A stretch of DNA of 64,000 nucleotides from Pseudopyrenochaeta lycopersici (GCA_003313425.1 NHZP01000013.1:1302001-1366000), one strand, 5' to 3'; shown: positions 48,222-60,298, counted from the stretch's first letter. The notes: generated by a model not told the origin, from the sequence alone. Numbers and translations: made by a program.

Positions 48222-48589
48222 GCAAAGCGCGGCGTTGACGAGAGACACATTGGGTTGGAGATGCGCTAGCCAAGCCCGCGAGCTAATGAGAGTGGACATG
48301 AATTACGAGTTACGAAAATGTTATGAACAAATTGAATACACCGATAACCTTGAAGCTGAGATCTGTTTCCACAGAATATCACAAGGGAGTGGTGCTTGTA
48401 GTGATATTTGATATGACAAATTATAAATGAAAAAGTGTCGACTTAAGAGACGTATATTATCATGCACGCTGAGGTATATGGAGATCTACGAGTTACCAAA
48501 CGCCAGGCTCGAAATCGCAACGTTGTTATGATACCCAATCATGATCCCAATCCGGCTTCCATTACATTCATGTTCTATTAGTTCATGAC
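48222..48589. other. intergenic region between convergent genes
   Basis: 368 bp of AT-rich 3' flanks of two facing genes. No further feature seen. Confidence 0.6.
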
Positions 48590-49451
48590 TCAGTTCTTTG
48601 GCTCTGTATTTGCCTCCCACCTCGGCGTCTTCCCAGCTTGCTTCCACAACGCCTGTCGGTCTCTGAAGACCTGCTCAGCCCAGTCTTTGATCTCCTTGCT
48701 TTGGATCTTCTTCGCAACCCATGTGAACTCGCCCAAATCCTTTTCGCACTTGTGAGTCCGCTCATACTCGAGCATCTGCAGCAGTAGCTCAATTTTATCG
48801 ATGTCGTGGACGAAGTGAGACTCGGGTGTTTTGCTATCCTCGTACTCTTGCCATATTTGCCTGATCTCCATGCCGTTCAGCCCGCCGTTAAATTTTCCCA
48901 AGAGCGTCGTGCATATGTAATCCATGGTCTCTGATTCGCGACGATTCTTCTCTTCCTTGGACACCGGATCTACGGGTGTGATGTCGCCCACAAGACTCTC
49001 AGCCATGTCGTGAATCAGCGCCATGCGACAGCACTTTAGTATGTCCAGCTTGGACGAAATGGACGAGGGGGCCATCATGGTGAGGATGCTCATGCGGTAC
49101 ATGTGATCGGAGATGGATTCAGGAGCGGTGATGCCGAATCGGAGCCATCCTGCACGTTTGGTGGTCTTCAAACGCTCGAGCAGGTGGAAGAAGGGCACTG
49201 GGGAGTCTGTGTTTTCGGCGTAGCGGGGCGTTATCTCAGAGAGGACTGCGAGAAGCGGGTCAGTGGGAGTTGTAGAAGGTATTTGGAGAGACTAGAGGAG
49301 AGGAGAGGTATAGCATACGCTCGATGCGCCATTGCTTTCATGACATACCACTGTCGACTGTCCAGCTGCTCTTCTCTGCATCTTTTGCGTTCAATTTCCC
49401 CGCGGTGGGGTCTGAGATTCCGTTGGTTTGTGTTGCTTCGTCGACCGCCAT
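48590..49451 (-). CDS. HD-domain phosphohydrolase, HDDC2/5'-deoxynucleotidase-like
   Basis: Two exons on the minus strand, 49451-49349 and 49245-48590, joined in phase 1, give 252 residues. The metal ligands of the HD fold are visible: His in ESISDHMYRM, the HD pair in ALIHDMAESLVGDITP, and the distal Asp in HDIDKIELLLQMLEYE. The family (bacterial YfbR, yeast YGK1/YBR242W, human HDDC2) removes the 5' phosphate from deoxynucleoside monophosphates, using divalent metal. The protein is cytosolic, with no signal peptide. Exon 1 encodes a short polar N terminus (MAVDEATQTNG). It shares a 302-bp divergent upstream region with the augmin subunit gene. Confidence 0.93.
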
Positions 49452-49753
49452 TATGGGCGCGTTCTTGTCACGATACGAGGTGTGCTGAGAGAGACTCTAT
49501 TTATTGGGCGCTTTTGGGGGTCGTCTGTCGTAAATTGTGCGTGTTTTGGCCAGCGACAAGAAGTTGGAAAACAGTGGCAGGCTGTCAGTGCAGGGCCTGG
49601 AAACGCAACCGGGCTTATCGATAGGTCCGGCTTGGCAAACAATGCATCACATGGTTTCACCGCAACACCACGCATGCGCATCCAGGTCCAATTGTAGCGT
49701 CCTAGCGCTGTTTGCCGCTGAGATACGCACATGTCTCACAATAGCACTAGAAC
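49452..49753. promoter_or_regulatory. bidirectional promoter region
   Basis: 302 bp between the start codons of two divergent genes, the HD-domain phosphohydrolase and the augmin subunit, so both core promoters must fit here. No clear TATA box or other motif is visible. Confidence 0.6.
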
Positions 49754-52235
49754 ATGTCCCGCCCAGCCTCACAATCCTCCGCCACAACGACGACAAGCCA
49801 TGGCATCTCACGCAGTTTGTCTGTCAAAACAAACACCAAGCCACAGACGCTGAACCCATTGCCTGCGTCAGATGTCAGGCTGTTTGTAACGTCTTTATCG
49901 CTGCTTGACTTGGACTTGCGGGCGGATTGGCCGGGCATTACGGTGCAGACATTCTCGGCAAAGAATGCGGACCAAAAACAGAGAATCAGCGCAACAGAGT
50001 GGGCGCTCTTCCGCTTGTTCGAGATATGGGATGCGAATGACACGGCACAAGTATGGCACTCGCGCTGCGATAGTGGCAATGCAGCTAATTGCTAGACAGA
50101 AACTTCAGCCCTTCTTTCCGCCGCTCGAACCACTTCAATCGTTGAACCTCCGCGCCGCGCTGTACAGATGTCTAAACGAACTCAAAAAGAACGGCCTTCT
50201 GGGACGTGAGTCAGTTCTGCGCAAGACCATGCTGGATGAATGTAAGGGCGACAGGTTCTACGAGATACTTGCTTTGTTCTCCATGGCGGTGCTTAAAAAG
50301 GTCCTTGCAGCACGGGACCGCAACAAAGGCAATGTCGCCGTTGCACGGAAGCTGGCGACTGCACAAATGCTCTCGCCCCAAACGCAACAGTCTCTCCTGC
50401 CACTGGCTATTGCGCATAAGGGTGCACTAGTTCATGTGTTGAAGCGGAAAGAAGAGAAAAGGAGGCGGTTCCTGGAGTTTGAGAGGCTCCTTGATTCCAA
50501 AGCCCAAGACATCAACCACCGAATACGCAATTGTAAAGATACGCCTCGAGCCAAGCGACCTGCAGTGCCACAAAAAGAAGCAGACGCAGTCAAGAAGCAA
50601 CTAAAAGACAACTGGATCGGTAATGAAAAATGGCTGGATATCATGCTGCATGGCGACCATGTCCAAGCTGAGGACGCTTTTTTAAACAGCCGTTTTGACA
50701 AGGTTTGGTACATGGTGGAAACAGGGAGAAAGATGGGCGATGATGCCACTCAAACTGGATTGCTAGAGAATCTGCAGAAAAGGGTGACCGAACAGCAGGA
50801 GAGATTGCAGAAGTGGAAGGCTTTTAGCGAGGAGCTGCAGAGAAATGCATCGAAGCCAGAAGAGAAGGTTGAGAAAGCCACTGTCACAGTCAAAGACTTC
50901 AAGTTCAACGATCATCTGCAATATCAGCTCCCGACTTCGAAGCAGAAGCCTGATTCGACGTCGATAAGCCAACCAACATTGCGAACCGAATATCAGGAAA
51001 TTTTGTCTGGTATGGAAGCTGACCTGTTGCGCGCGGCCAAAACGAAGCCGGGCCACACATCCACTTCTCTGTCACGACGACGTAGATCTTCATCTGCTGC
51101 GCCTCGCTCGCCAGCCCGAAGTAGAAGAAATACAAGATCTGAGTCAATATCAAAACCTCACACAAGCCCTGGAAGGACTACTAAGCCGCAACTACATACG
51201 AGGAAACAGTCCTTGGAGCAAGTACCGACACTGCCGCGGCCACCGTATGTTCCAGTAGTCGCAACGCCAACGGATTCTGAAGCAACTCTGATTGGACATC
51301 CATCATCGTTCCGTGCCGTGGTGCCCGCGTCCCATGCTGTAGACTCTTCCGCCGAACGCCAGCAAATTTCCAGACCGGAACCGGAACCTACGCCGCCAAC
51401 CTCTGATCCGGTTGTCGAATCATCGCCGCCGCCAGCTACTGTTGAGCGGTCACCACAATTGCAGCAACCGTCAATCCCAAGCTCACCAGAGCCATCTGTC
51501 TATCCGTCTGAACCTCCAGTTCCTACCTTTGACCTACCGGAATTCAACCCTGAGGATGCCCTAGCCGAGCAAATAATTATTTCTATCGGCAATGCCACGC
51601 CATCGCCAGTGAAAAAGCCACAACCACGGATGTCCCTATCGCTCATAGAGCGCACACGCATGACTATGGCACGAACAAACTCGTTCGAGCCAGTACCTGA
51701 ATCACCCGATCTCCCCTTGCCGCAAATGGCACCTTCAGCCCTTCCCAGCGAGGCGGAACTTGAACGGCATGCATCACTCCTGGAACGTACACGCCTCAGT
51801 ATGGTTTCTACGCAGAAGAAACCACGCACGTCCATGGCGGCAAAGGAGAAGAAGGAGAAGCGGAAGAGTCGACAGAGTCTGTTCCCTGTCAATCAGTTCG
51901 ACACGCCTCGTACTCGGAAAAGTTTCGAGAAGATTGAAGAAGCTAGAAGTAGTGAGCGTACTCCTAAGGAGGATTTATTTTCCGATCAAGTCGACTACGA
52001 GCGTATTTTCAAGAGCAGGCCACTTATCGCAACTAGCCCAGTGTTTTCCCCGCCGCAGGGTGGGATTGATGATGATGTGGATGGTTATAACGACGATGAT
52101 GATGATGATGATGTCGACGGTGAGGTTACAGGCATCGATCTGGGTGATGTGGACCAGGACGATGAAGATGGGTTTACACAGTCCTGGGCGGATAGTCCGA
52201 GTCGGAGACCTGGTCCGAGGGTTGTAAGATATTAG
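49754..52235 (+). CDS. augmin complex subunit 6 homologue (HAUS6-like)
   Basis: Two exons, 49754-50050 and 50100-52235, phase 0, give 810 residues. The N-terminal 230 residues match the HAUS6 N-terminal domain in style: DVRLFVTSLSLLDLDLRADWP, FEIWD, LNELKKNGLLGRESVLRKTMLDECKGDRFYEIL and then the LATAQMLSPQTQQSLLPLAIAHK segment. A coiled-coil part (about 245-320) follows. The rest is a long Ser/Pro/Glu-rich region, with an Asp run near residue 775. Augmin binds existing microtubules and recruits gamma-tubulin for branching nucleation in the spindle. Two copies of an LxERTRxxM motif occur near nucleotides 51,640 and 51,775. It faces VPS36 tail to tail. Confidence 0.85.
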
Positions 52236-52554
52236 TACAACTATCAATAGGCGACCACTACTCATAGATGTGATCTCCAAGGCACCCCTATGCACTTTGC
52301 TCTTCCATGATCACCGACATTCACGATTGTCTCTGGACAGCCCGTCGATGTCTGCCTGCGGGGAACTAATCTATCAAGAATCTACTCGAAATTAGGGGAA
52401 AAATCAGGTATGGTAAGCTGTCATTTAGGACTGCTTGAGGAAACATGTATTAGTTCTTCAGGCTATGACACAGCAAGGATTAGTAAATATTGCTCAAGCA
52501 AAACACTTAAATTTTTGTGCCGTAGAATTGGTATGCTCTTGTAGATACAATTGA
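52236..52554. other. intergenic region between convergent genes
   Basis: 319 bp of 3' flanks of the augmin and VPS36 genes. No further feature seen. Confidence 0.6.
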
Positions 52555-54457
52555 TTAAGCGCTGATAGTGGCTTGCGGCGTGATTTTGATGAGCCAGTTT
52601 TCCCAAAACCTGAATCCGTCAATGCCCTGCTCCCGGCACAGTGCGCCCGCTTCTTCGGCCATTTCCAACTCCTCGGTCGCAACGCCAACACTCCAGCCAA
52701 AGCGTTCGGCCGTCTCTTGCGCCGTGACACCTCTGCCATATGTTTCCCAGTCCCAAGTGACGTCCAAGGCAGGCGGGTGCTGATGTAAGTCCTTCAGCCA
52801 GGCTAGAAGGCTAGCAATGGTCTTGTCGTCGGTGCGATCACGCCCTTGAACGACAAGCAGGCCGCTCTTGAACTGTCGGAGGCGAACTGGGAGTTTTAGT
52901 GTGTCCCACATCCGGGCGGCCTTCTCGAAGTCGGCAGGGCTGACTAGTTCGACACCACCTCTAGCGCGATTGAAGACAGCCCAGAGGTCTACGAGTGTTA
53001 CGATGCCTCCTTCTTTACGGAGAACACCTCGCGTATCGTCTGTCAGCCATTCGGCGAGATTCCTGGATAATTCAGATATGTAAAGCGATTCTGAGCCTGA
53101 CCCTGTGCCCAGCATGTCTTTCGTGGTCACTAGACTCAAAGCAGACGCGGATTGCGAAGATAACGCGCTGGCTTCTCCGCTGCCGTTGGTCCCTAGATTT
53201 GCCTGTGATGCAAACTGCTCCGCCAGAGCGATGATCTCCTTGGCTGAAGTCATCAGGGCTTCAAGGTCTTCAAAGGCGCCTCCTATCATAGCCTCATTAT
53301 TCTGTCTCTGCTCTAATCCTCGCCTTTCCAAGCCCGCTATGCCGACAACCCTCGGCCGCTCAATCTCGACGGATGGTTTATCCGACTTTGTGGAATGGCT
53401 GTCATCAAGAGCTCCAGAGGCTGGTCGAGGCTTGGGGATGGGTGGGGCACTCCGAAGCAACCATTTGCGTTGCACCAGGGCGTTCTTTAAGCGCTCGTAG
53501 AAGATCTTCTCACCGCCCCCACGAAATGAGATTTTCATGCACTCGGGAACTTCTGATTGAAGAGGCGAGGCGAGAGTAGGCCCCGGCGACTCTGGCCTTA
53601 TAGGATCTTTTGGTAGGTCGAGTCGTCTGTCGACAGCAGTAGCCAAGGACGCGCCGCACATTTCGCAGAGCGACAGTGAAGGGTGATTTTGGAAGGTACA
53701 TCTAGGACACGATAGCATGGAGCTTGCAGAGCCTGTGGATGTCCTGGAAAGCGCTGGGCCATTCTTATCGTCCTTGGGAGGAGGCCCAGGCGCTGGCCGA
53801 TTTGATATGGCTGCTATGGCGGCCTTGACTACGTGCAGCGTAGGCGGCTTGATGCCACAGGCCAGACACGGCGGTATGGGCGTGCGTGAGGCCAGGGCGG
53901 GATCGAAGTTGGAAGGCACTGGGTTGGAGAAGGAGCATATGGGACACACCCAGGTTGCGCTGGCTGGCGGTGGGGGCGCGGGACTGCCATGCCGGGGTGG
54001 AGTGCTGGACGAGGAGCTCTGCAGGGGCGGAGGAGCCGAAATGCCTCGCGACAGCTGCTTCACGGGCTTGGGATACAGGGTGATCTTGGCCGAAGACTTG
54101 AGAAAGCCGGCCTATGGTCCCGTCAGTCAGCCATTGCGGCCCGGCAGGACACATGGGACGGTTGCATACATAGAAGTCGGCCTTTTCGACATCTTGGAGC
54201 AAGATGGCGACGGAGCTCTTGCGCGGCTCGCTGTGGTCGACGTAGCAGGCGCGGTGCGAGGTCAGGTAGGCCTGGCCATTCTGGTACTGCGGTATCTTGA
54301 ACTTGCTGTGCGCAGACGATTAGCAGCACCTGGGGCGCGAGACAAGAGCGGCCTACCCCTCGTAGAGCCCCACGGCATCTTGCACGAAGAGCAGCGTCTC
54401 CTCCGGCAGGAGCGACGGGCGCAGGGCGGTGGTCAGGTCAAGATGGTGCAGGAACAT
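52555..54457 (-). CDS. VPS36: ESCRT-II subunit VPS36
   Basis: Three exons on the minus strand, 54457-54357, 54305-54170 and 54111-52555, give 597 residues. The N terminus MFLHHLDLTTALRPSLLPEE, with TLLFVQDAVGLYEG, starts the GLUE domain, which binds phosphoinositide and ubiquitin. As in yeast, two zinc fingers interrupt it: WVCPICS..PPCLACG and SCPRCTFQNHPSLSLCEMCG, the second a clear NZF. The GLUE remainder reads CMKISFRGGGEKIFYERLKNALVQRKW. The EAP45 winged-helix part begins at GIAGLERRGLEQRQ and runs to the end. With SNF8 and VPS25 it forms ESCRT-II on endosomes for multivesicular body sorting. Exon phases agree throughout. It shares a 315-bp divergent upstream region with THP3. Confidence 0.96.
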
Positions 54458-54466
54458 TCAGGCCAT
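54458..54466 (-). promoter_or_regulatory. two-codon uORF abutting the VPS36 start
   Basis: On the minus strand, ATG GCC TGA (54466-54458) lies directly before the VPS36 ATG at 54457, with no base between the uORF stop and the main start. If the transcript begins upstream of 54466, ribosomes starting at the first ATG would terminate right at the true start codon, so initiation might depend on leaky scanning or very short-range reinitiation. Confidence 0.45.
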
Positions 54467-54772
54467 CCAACCGAGTTGCTGGTGTTTGGCCATTGCAGTG
54501 ACCGCGTCGGCCTTGTATGCCTAGTTGATCTCCCCCAAGCCCGACCATCGTCATTTGCCAATGCGGCTAGCGTGCTTTCGGCTAGCATGCCGCCAAGACT
54601 GAAGACCGCTTTGCACATCAGATGAGTGGCCCGTCGCTTCACTTCCCACACCGCGACCTCCCATCACCCAACCCCCATCGCACACTCTCTTAGACATCCC
54701 CTCCTCTCCCGCTTTGTAATTTACTCACCACACAGTCCCCTTTCTGCCTCTTTTTGATTGCCTGCACTTGTC
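54458..54772. promoter_or_regulatory. bidirectional promoter region
   Basis: 315 bp between the start codons of VPS36 and the THP3-like gene. On the THP3 side there is a C/T-rich leader (about 54,640-54,760). No TATA box is evident. Confidence 0.6.
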
Positions 54773-56414
54773 ATGTCGTTGCCCACCGCCACCGTCGCGT
54801 GGCCCCGGCCCATACAGCCACCCGCCTACAATGCAGTCAACCCACGCACCACCCTCCAAGCCGCCCCTCTGCCTGTAAGTCTCCGCGCGCGACCGAGACA
54901 CACTCACGCTCATGCTCCATCGCAGCCGGACATGGGCTCTGCCGCGCCCAAGCCGAAGAAGGTCGAGTGGCCGCCTGCCGTCCGCGAGTACGTCAGACGT
55001 GCCTTCGACCCAGCAAACGCCATAGCCGGCATATCGAGTGCAGAAATGCAGGCCAAATTGAGAGAGACCATCAGCTACTATGCCGAGCGCAACGCCCATG
55101 ACGAGGTCTCATGGCCCACGTACCCTCTTCCCCAGGAGCTGCTGCAAGAAGAGCGAAGAAAAGCCGCGCTTGCCATGACAGCCGCCGCAACTGCTAATGG
55201 CTATACGAACGGCCTGCACCATGCATACGTGAATGACCTCAACAACCAAACTAACGCATCCTCTCCCCAAACGAAGAAGCGCAAGTCGCAAGATGCCGAA
55301 GAATTACAAGCCCAGCCAGCCGACGCCTCCGTTCCCCCTTGGCGCAAGACTAACCTAGCATCACGAATGACCTTCACCGACGGCCACAACGACAAACGCC
55401 ACAAGAAGAATGCCTCCAGTGAAGCCGCAAGTAAGTTTGAACAGGCCGAGCTGGAGAAGCGACGACAACGCTTCCAGCTTGGCAACAATAGCAACAAGAC
55501 AACACCACCATGGGGCTCGCCCCGCAAGGATGACGACGATATGCCTACTGGGCCTGTAGTCGGCACCAATCAGACACTCGAAAAGAGTTATTTCCGTCTA
55601 ACTGCGCCTCCCAAGGCCGAGACGGTGCGTCCCTTGCCTGTCCTCGAAAAGACCCTGGCGATGCTCGTGAAGAAGTGGAAATCAGAGAAGAACTACAACT
55701 ACATCTGCAACCAGTTCAAATCCCTCCGCCAGGATCTCACTGTTCAGCACATCAAGAATGCCTTTACCGTGAAGGTGTACGAGATCCATGCCCGCATCTC
55801 ATTAGAAAAGGGGGATTTGGGTGAGTATAATCAGTGCCAAACGCAACTGAAGGCGCTCTATGCGCAGAAACTGGGAGGCAACCCGGCCGAATTCAAGGCG
55901 TACCGCATTCTCTATTTCGTATATACGTGCAACAAGACCGACATGAACGATATGTTGGCTGAATTAACCCTCACAGACAAAAGCCATGAATGGATCAAAC
56001 ATGCACTTGACGTCCGATCCTCGCTGGCTCTCGGCAATTATCACAAGTTTTTCAGGCTCTACCTCGAAGCACAGAACATGGGCGCGTACCTCATGGATAT
56101 GTTCATCGAGCGTGAGCGACTCAATGCTCTCGCTAACATCTCTAGAGGGTATGTATCTTACCAGCTGCGCGCACTCGTACAGTATGCTGACCACATGCAG
56201 ATACTCTAATGTCACGCTCCGTTTCCTCACTGATGAACTTGGCTTCGACAACGATGAAACGTGCCGTGAATTTCTTGAGTCGCACGGCGCGCAGAAGATT
56301 ATTGAACAGAAAGACGGCAACCAGTACCGAGTGAAAATACGAGAAGCCGCATCCCATTTCGAACAGCTTCGTGCTGCCGCGTTTAGCAAAGTAGATATTA
56401 AAGGCCAGATATGA
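54773..56414 (+). CDS. THP3: SAC3/GANP-family protein, THP3-like
   Basis: Three exons, 54773-54874, 54926-56148 and 56201-56414, give 512 residues. The N-terminal half is polar (KKRKSQDAEE; ADASVPPWRKTN) and mostly disordered. The conserved part starts near residue 265 (GTNQTLEKSYFRLTAPP) and continues with VRPLPVLEKTLAMLVKKW, YNYICNQFKSLRQDLTVQHIKN and FTVKVYEIHARISLEKGDLGEYNQCQ, the SAC3/GANP helical domain, ending in a winged-helix-like part (FLTDELGFDNDETC). This is the pattern of yeast THP3 and human LENG8, which work with the CSN12-SEM1 group in transcription elongation and mRNA maturation. Intron 1 (51 bp) is in frame and has no stop, so retention would give a 17-residue longer protein. 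Confidence 0.92.
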
Positions 56415-58240
56415 GGCCGTGGAGCGGCCGAGGCGATTATTTTTTTTTCCCATCTTGTTCCATATCTCTACCACACGCTTTCGGAGTTGCTCGTTCATGA
56501 CCTAGACTTTTGCTTTGCGATAGCCTGCGCCCCGTACGTACGTCAGCAGCGCTGTGCCTGTCCTGGGGCAGAGTGTCTCAAACAGCGCTTTCCCGGCGTC
56601 AATGGCCTCGCTGTTCCGATGTCAATGATTCGGAACGCGGGGTATCCGCTGATGCGTTGGATGCAACGAATCTTCTAGTTCACAGCTCCGACCTTGGATG
56701 TGTCAGGTTGCGTTGATGGGCGGCCGGGAATGGGCGCCTTGTCTAATTTGGTACGTCATTGGTATGACGAATTTGGGCGGTTTGGCAAAACAAAGTGAGG
56801 TACCAGAGGGCTGGGAGTGGTGCAAAGAGGGAAGGATATTTGAGATGTGCGGTGCGAGGTGTCGGCCAGGGTGGTACCTGTGTCTCAGAGTCTCGGCTCT
56901 GGAGCGCCCGACATGGCACGTGGGAATACGACGCTGGCATGAGGACGGACGGCTTCGTCCGGCTATGCGCAGTTTGTCACGGGAAATTTTGTCGTCATAG
57001 TCTGAGCAAGTAGTTCATAGTAGTAGAGGGCAGCGTTGACGATTCAGGGGCGGCTGTGGGTTGCTTTGTTGGAGGCGCTTGTGAGCGGGTCCAATGAGGA
57101 GGCTCAAGTGGGGATTGGGGCAGTGATTGGTCTGGCGTAGACAATACCCACTTTAGGGCTGCCCGGCGTTGGGCATATCTCAGAATGCATTGGTTCTCGA
57201 GATTTGACATTGAACGCGTGAGCGCGTGGGAAGCGCGACGTGATGTTTCGAGTGCAGTGAAGGTGGCAGTAGATGTGGCGGGATGAGGAAATTGAGTGGA
57301 GGTGGACAGTGCAAGCATTCCCCCGGCAGTGGTGAAAAGTCTGACTTTTGACAGGGAGTCGTCCGAGAGCAAGACTGCGTCGGGCGCTCTATCGCAGCAG
57401 CTGGGGAAGGACGCGTTTGCATAGGGCTGTGTGACAAGTGGGAACAAAGCGTGAACAAAGCGTGAACAAGGCGTGAATCACGGCTTTACCATTGTCGAGG
57501 AGACTTGTGCTCCCATTGGCCACCGAGGCATGAACCACGCGAGCGCAATGCAGGCTACGCCGCTGACAGATGGGAAAGTGGACCTGCAGGTTAAGAGCAG
57601 TTAGGCAGGTTGGCATCATGGTAAGATTTGGGACTCCACACCATGGGGCATTTGTGTTTTTTTTTCCCTGCAGCGTGCATTCATTCCTCGACGGGTGAGG
57701 TGACCAGTGAAGGGGAGCAGCGAGCGGGAAGCGAACGCACCCGCCTTCCGAAACAGAGGCAGAAGAGGCGAACAGTACAGACGAGACTCCAGGAAGATCG
57801 CCGCCCTTCCAACGTCGCGGTACCCTAAACTTGTGGACTCGCCCAAAGCCTCCGATTGTGCCAAGCCCAGTGACGGCCGGGATCCCATTGCAGGGCCCAG
57901 AGAACCCACCCACTTTGGTGTGATCCGCCCAACGACTGCGCCTTTGCAGCGCCGTGAAGTAATTCCTCGTGTCCTCGTCGTCGTCGACCTCGTGCGCTGG
58001 AAAAACGGTTCGTCGTGAGAGCACACTGCGCATTACCGTGTGCCAGCCGCTGCCTATATTCATTTCCCAGACGAGGCGACTGCTTCTCTCTCCTCCCTCC
58101 CCCCTCCCCGCCCACTGCCATCTCTCGGTGCCCGTCGCTGGTGTCCTGGAACCACCACCTCCGTCCACCCGCCCACCCACCCACACACACGAACACACCC
58201 TGCGCGCAGCGACACCGTCGCCCCTCCACGGCCGCCCACG
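56415..58240. other. intergenic region upstream of BEM1
   Basis: About 1.8 kb. Long minus-strand frames here (57389-58498, 56995-57447) lack an ATG-anchored family match, and the longest runs antisense into BEM1 exons. The last 170 bp are strongly C/T-rich, as expected for a BEM1 leader. A short tandem repeat lies at 57442-57474. Confidence 0.6.
57442..57474. repeat. 11-bp tandem repeat, three copies
   Basis: GAACAAAGCGT occurs at 57442 and 57453, and with one change (GAACAAGGCGT) at 57464. It lies in the region upstream of BEM1. Role unknown. Confidence 0.8.
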
Positions 58241-60298
58241 ATGAAGGTGAGCAGTGCCCTCGCCACCGTGCCGCGCACAAGCTAATGTCTGGCTCGCAGT
58301 TCCGCCGGAGCATGAAGGGCGAGAAGGACAACCGGCCGCACCACATCTCCATCCCGCCCAAAGATGCGATAGCCATCGTCCCGCCGAAGAAGGTTCGTTG
58401 CTCGCACCCCCAGCGTCCACCACCCCACCCCACCCCAGCTTCCCCTTTGGGCACAAGGCGCGCGAACTAACGGCGATCCAATTTCTCCAGGTCATCAAAG
58501 CGCTCTACGACTACACGGCCACCGACTCGAGCCCAACCTCTGGCTATCTCAGCTTCTCCCAGGGCGACTTCCTGCACGTCGTCGGCCGCGAAAACGACAG
58601 CGACTGGTACGAGGCCTGCAACCCGCTGCACGGCACCCGCGGCCTGGTCCCCGTCTCGTACTTTGAGGGCGTAGGCAAGACAGTGCGCGACAGCGGCGGC
58701 TCAGCTCCGCGCACCTCGACTCCCCAACAGCAGCAGCAGCAGCCACAGCAGCAACAGCCACAGCCACAACAACCCCACGACTCGGGCTACCAGGAACGCA
58801 TCGCGAGCCCGGCCAACCCCAACGACATGATGATGAACCAGCCCGGCCTGCGCCTGTCGCGCTCCGGCAAGACGGGCGCCATGGTCTACGGCATCGTCAT
58901 GTACGACTTCAAGGCCGAGCGCCCCGACGAGCTCGAGGCCAAGGAGGGCGAGGCCATCATCGTCATTGCACAGTCAAACCCAGAGTGGTTTGTCGCAAAG
59001 CCCATAACCCGCCTCGGCGGGCCCGGCCTGATCCCCGTGTCCTTTATCGAGATCCGCGACATGACCACCGGCCAGGCCGTCACCGACGCCCAGCAGGCCG
59101 TCACAGCCGCCGGCGTCCCCAAGGTCGAGGAGTGGAAGAAAATGGCGGCCGACTACAAAAACGGCAGCATACCGCTCGGCAAGCTGGAAACAAACTCGGG
59201 CCAGTCGCTCCAGCAGGGCATGGAACGCATGAGTATCAGGAGTCAGAATGGCGGCCATGGCAGGGCTGGATCCGTGAGTTTTGCCTAATTAGAACGCTTG
59301 CCCCCCCAGCTAACAGCAGGCAGGTTTCGCACTCTCGAAACACTTCCGTGGCCCAAGGCCAGTCACGAGACCCATACCGCTCCTCCGACAACCTGCTAGC
59401 CCCGATCAAGGCGTGCGTGCCGCGCTACTGTTTCGCCGACGATATCTTCTGGTTCATCATCGAGTGCCAAATGGAGGATGGCCGCCATTGGGAGCTGCAG
59501 CGCCTGTACCAGGACTTTTACGACCTGCAGATTCAGCTGATTGCCACGTATCCCGTTGAAGCCGGCACCAGCGGATCGGGCGAGCGAACCCTTCCCTTCA
59601 TGCCGGGACCCGTCACCTACGTAACCGACAACATTTCCAACGGCCGCCGCGCAAATCTCGACGAGTACATCAAGAACCTGCTGAAACTCGGCCCACACAT
59701 CACAAATGGAGCGCTCGTCAAGGGCTTCTTTGCGCCAAGGCAAGGCGACTACGAGATCGATCCGGATGTAGTGGCTGCAGAAGAATACCGGCTGTCACAG
59801 CAATCAGCGCGATCGTCGGATCCGTCGCAAGGGACAAGCAGGCAGTCCTCTGCTGATCAGCTACAGGCCACAACCCCAGTAACCCCCTACTCAACAGGCT
59901 CCAACTACCCAAGTCACCAACGCGGCCAATCCACAGCGTCACAGGCATACTCGTCCTCCCTCAACCCCCCACCAATGAACCACCAACACTCGTCCATCTC
60001 GACCGCAACCAGCACCAACACGGGTACCTCGTCGGCGCTCAAAATCAAAGTCTGGTTCGAAGAAGACAATTGCGTTGTCATCCGCATGCCCATATCACTC
60101 AAGTTTGTCGACCTTTACAACAAACTCAAAGAGAGACGGAAAATGGAGAGGCCTGGAGAGGCAGAAGAAGATCTTAATGTGGAATACAGGGACGAGCAGG
60201 AGGGATACTTTTATCCCATTGAGAGCGACGAGGATTTGGCTATTGCAGTGGAGAGAAATCCCAAATTGACGCTGAGTGTTACGACCAGGCGGCAGTAG
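58241..60298 (+). CDS. BEM1: polarity scaffold BEM1 (SH3-SH3-PX-PB1)
   Basis: Four exons, 58241-58246, 58300-58392, 58491-59273 and 59324-60298, all phase 0, give 618 residues. The first coding exon holds only ATG AAG. Domains: SH3-1 at about 34-95 (VIKALYDYTATD..YLSFSQGDFL), a Gln-rich linker, SH3-2 at about 160-225 (YGIVMYDFKAERPDELEAKEGE), PX at about 320-440 (RYCFADDIFWFIIECQMEDG; lipid binding) and PB1 at the C terminus (ALKIKVWFEEDNCVVIRMP, with the acidic cluster IESDEDLAIAV). BEM1/Scd2 holds Cdc42, its exchange factor Cdc24 (through PB1) and PAK kinase together at growth sites, so it is needed for hyphal tip growth. The order and length fit the family. Confidence 0.96.

Noticed and set aside
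53717..54625. 302-codon plus-strand frame
   Set aside because: Antisense shadow of VPS36, whose exons, zinc fingers and GLUE domain explain this strand.
57389..58498. 369-codon minus-strand frame
   Set aside because: Trp/Gly/Arg-rich, without a family motif; it runs antisense into BEM1 exons 1 and 2 and its CT-rich leader.
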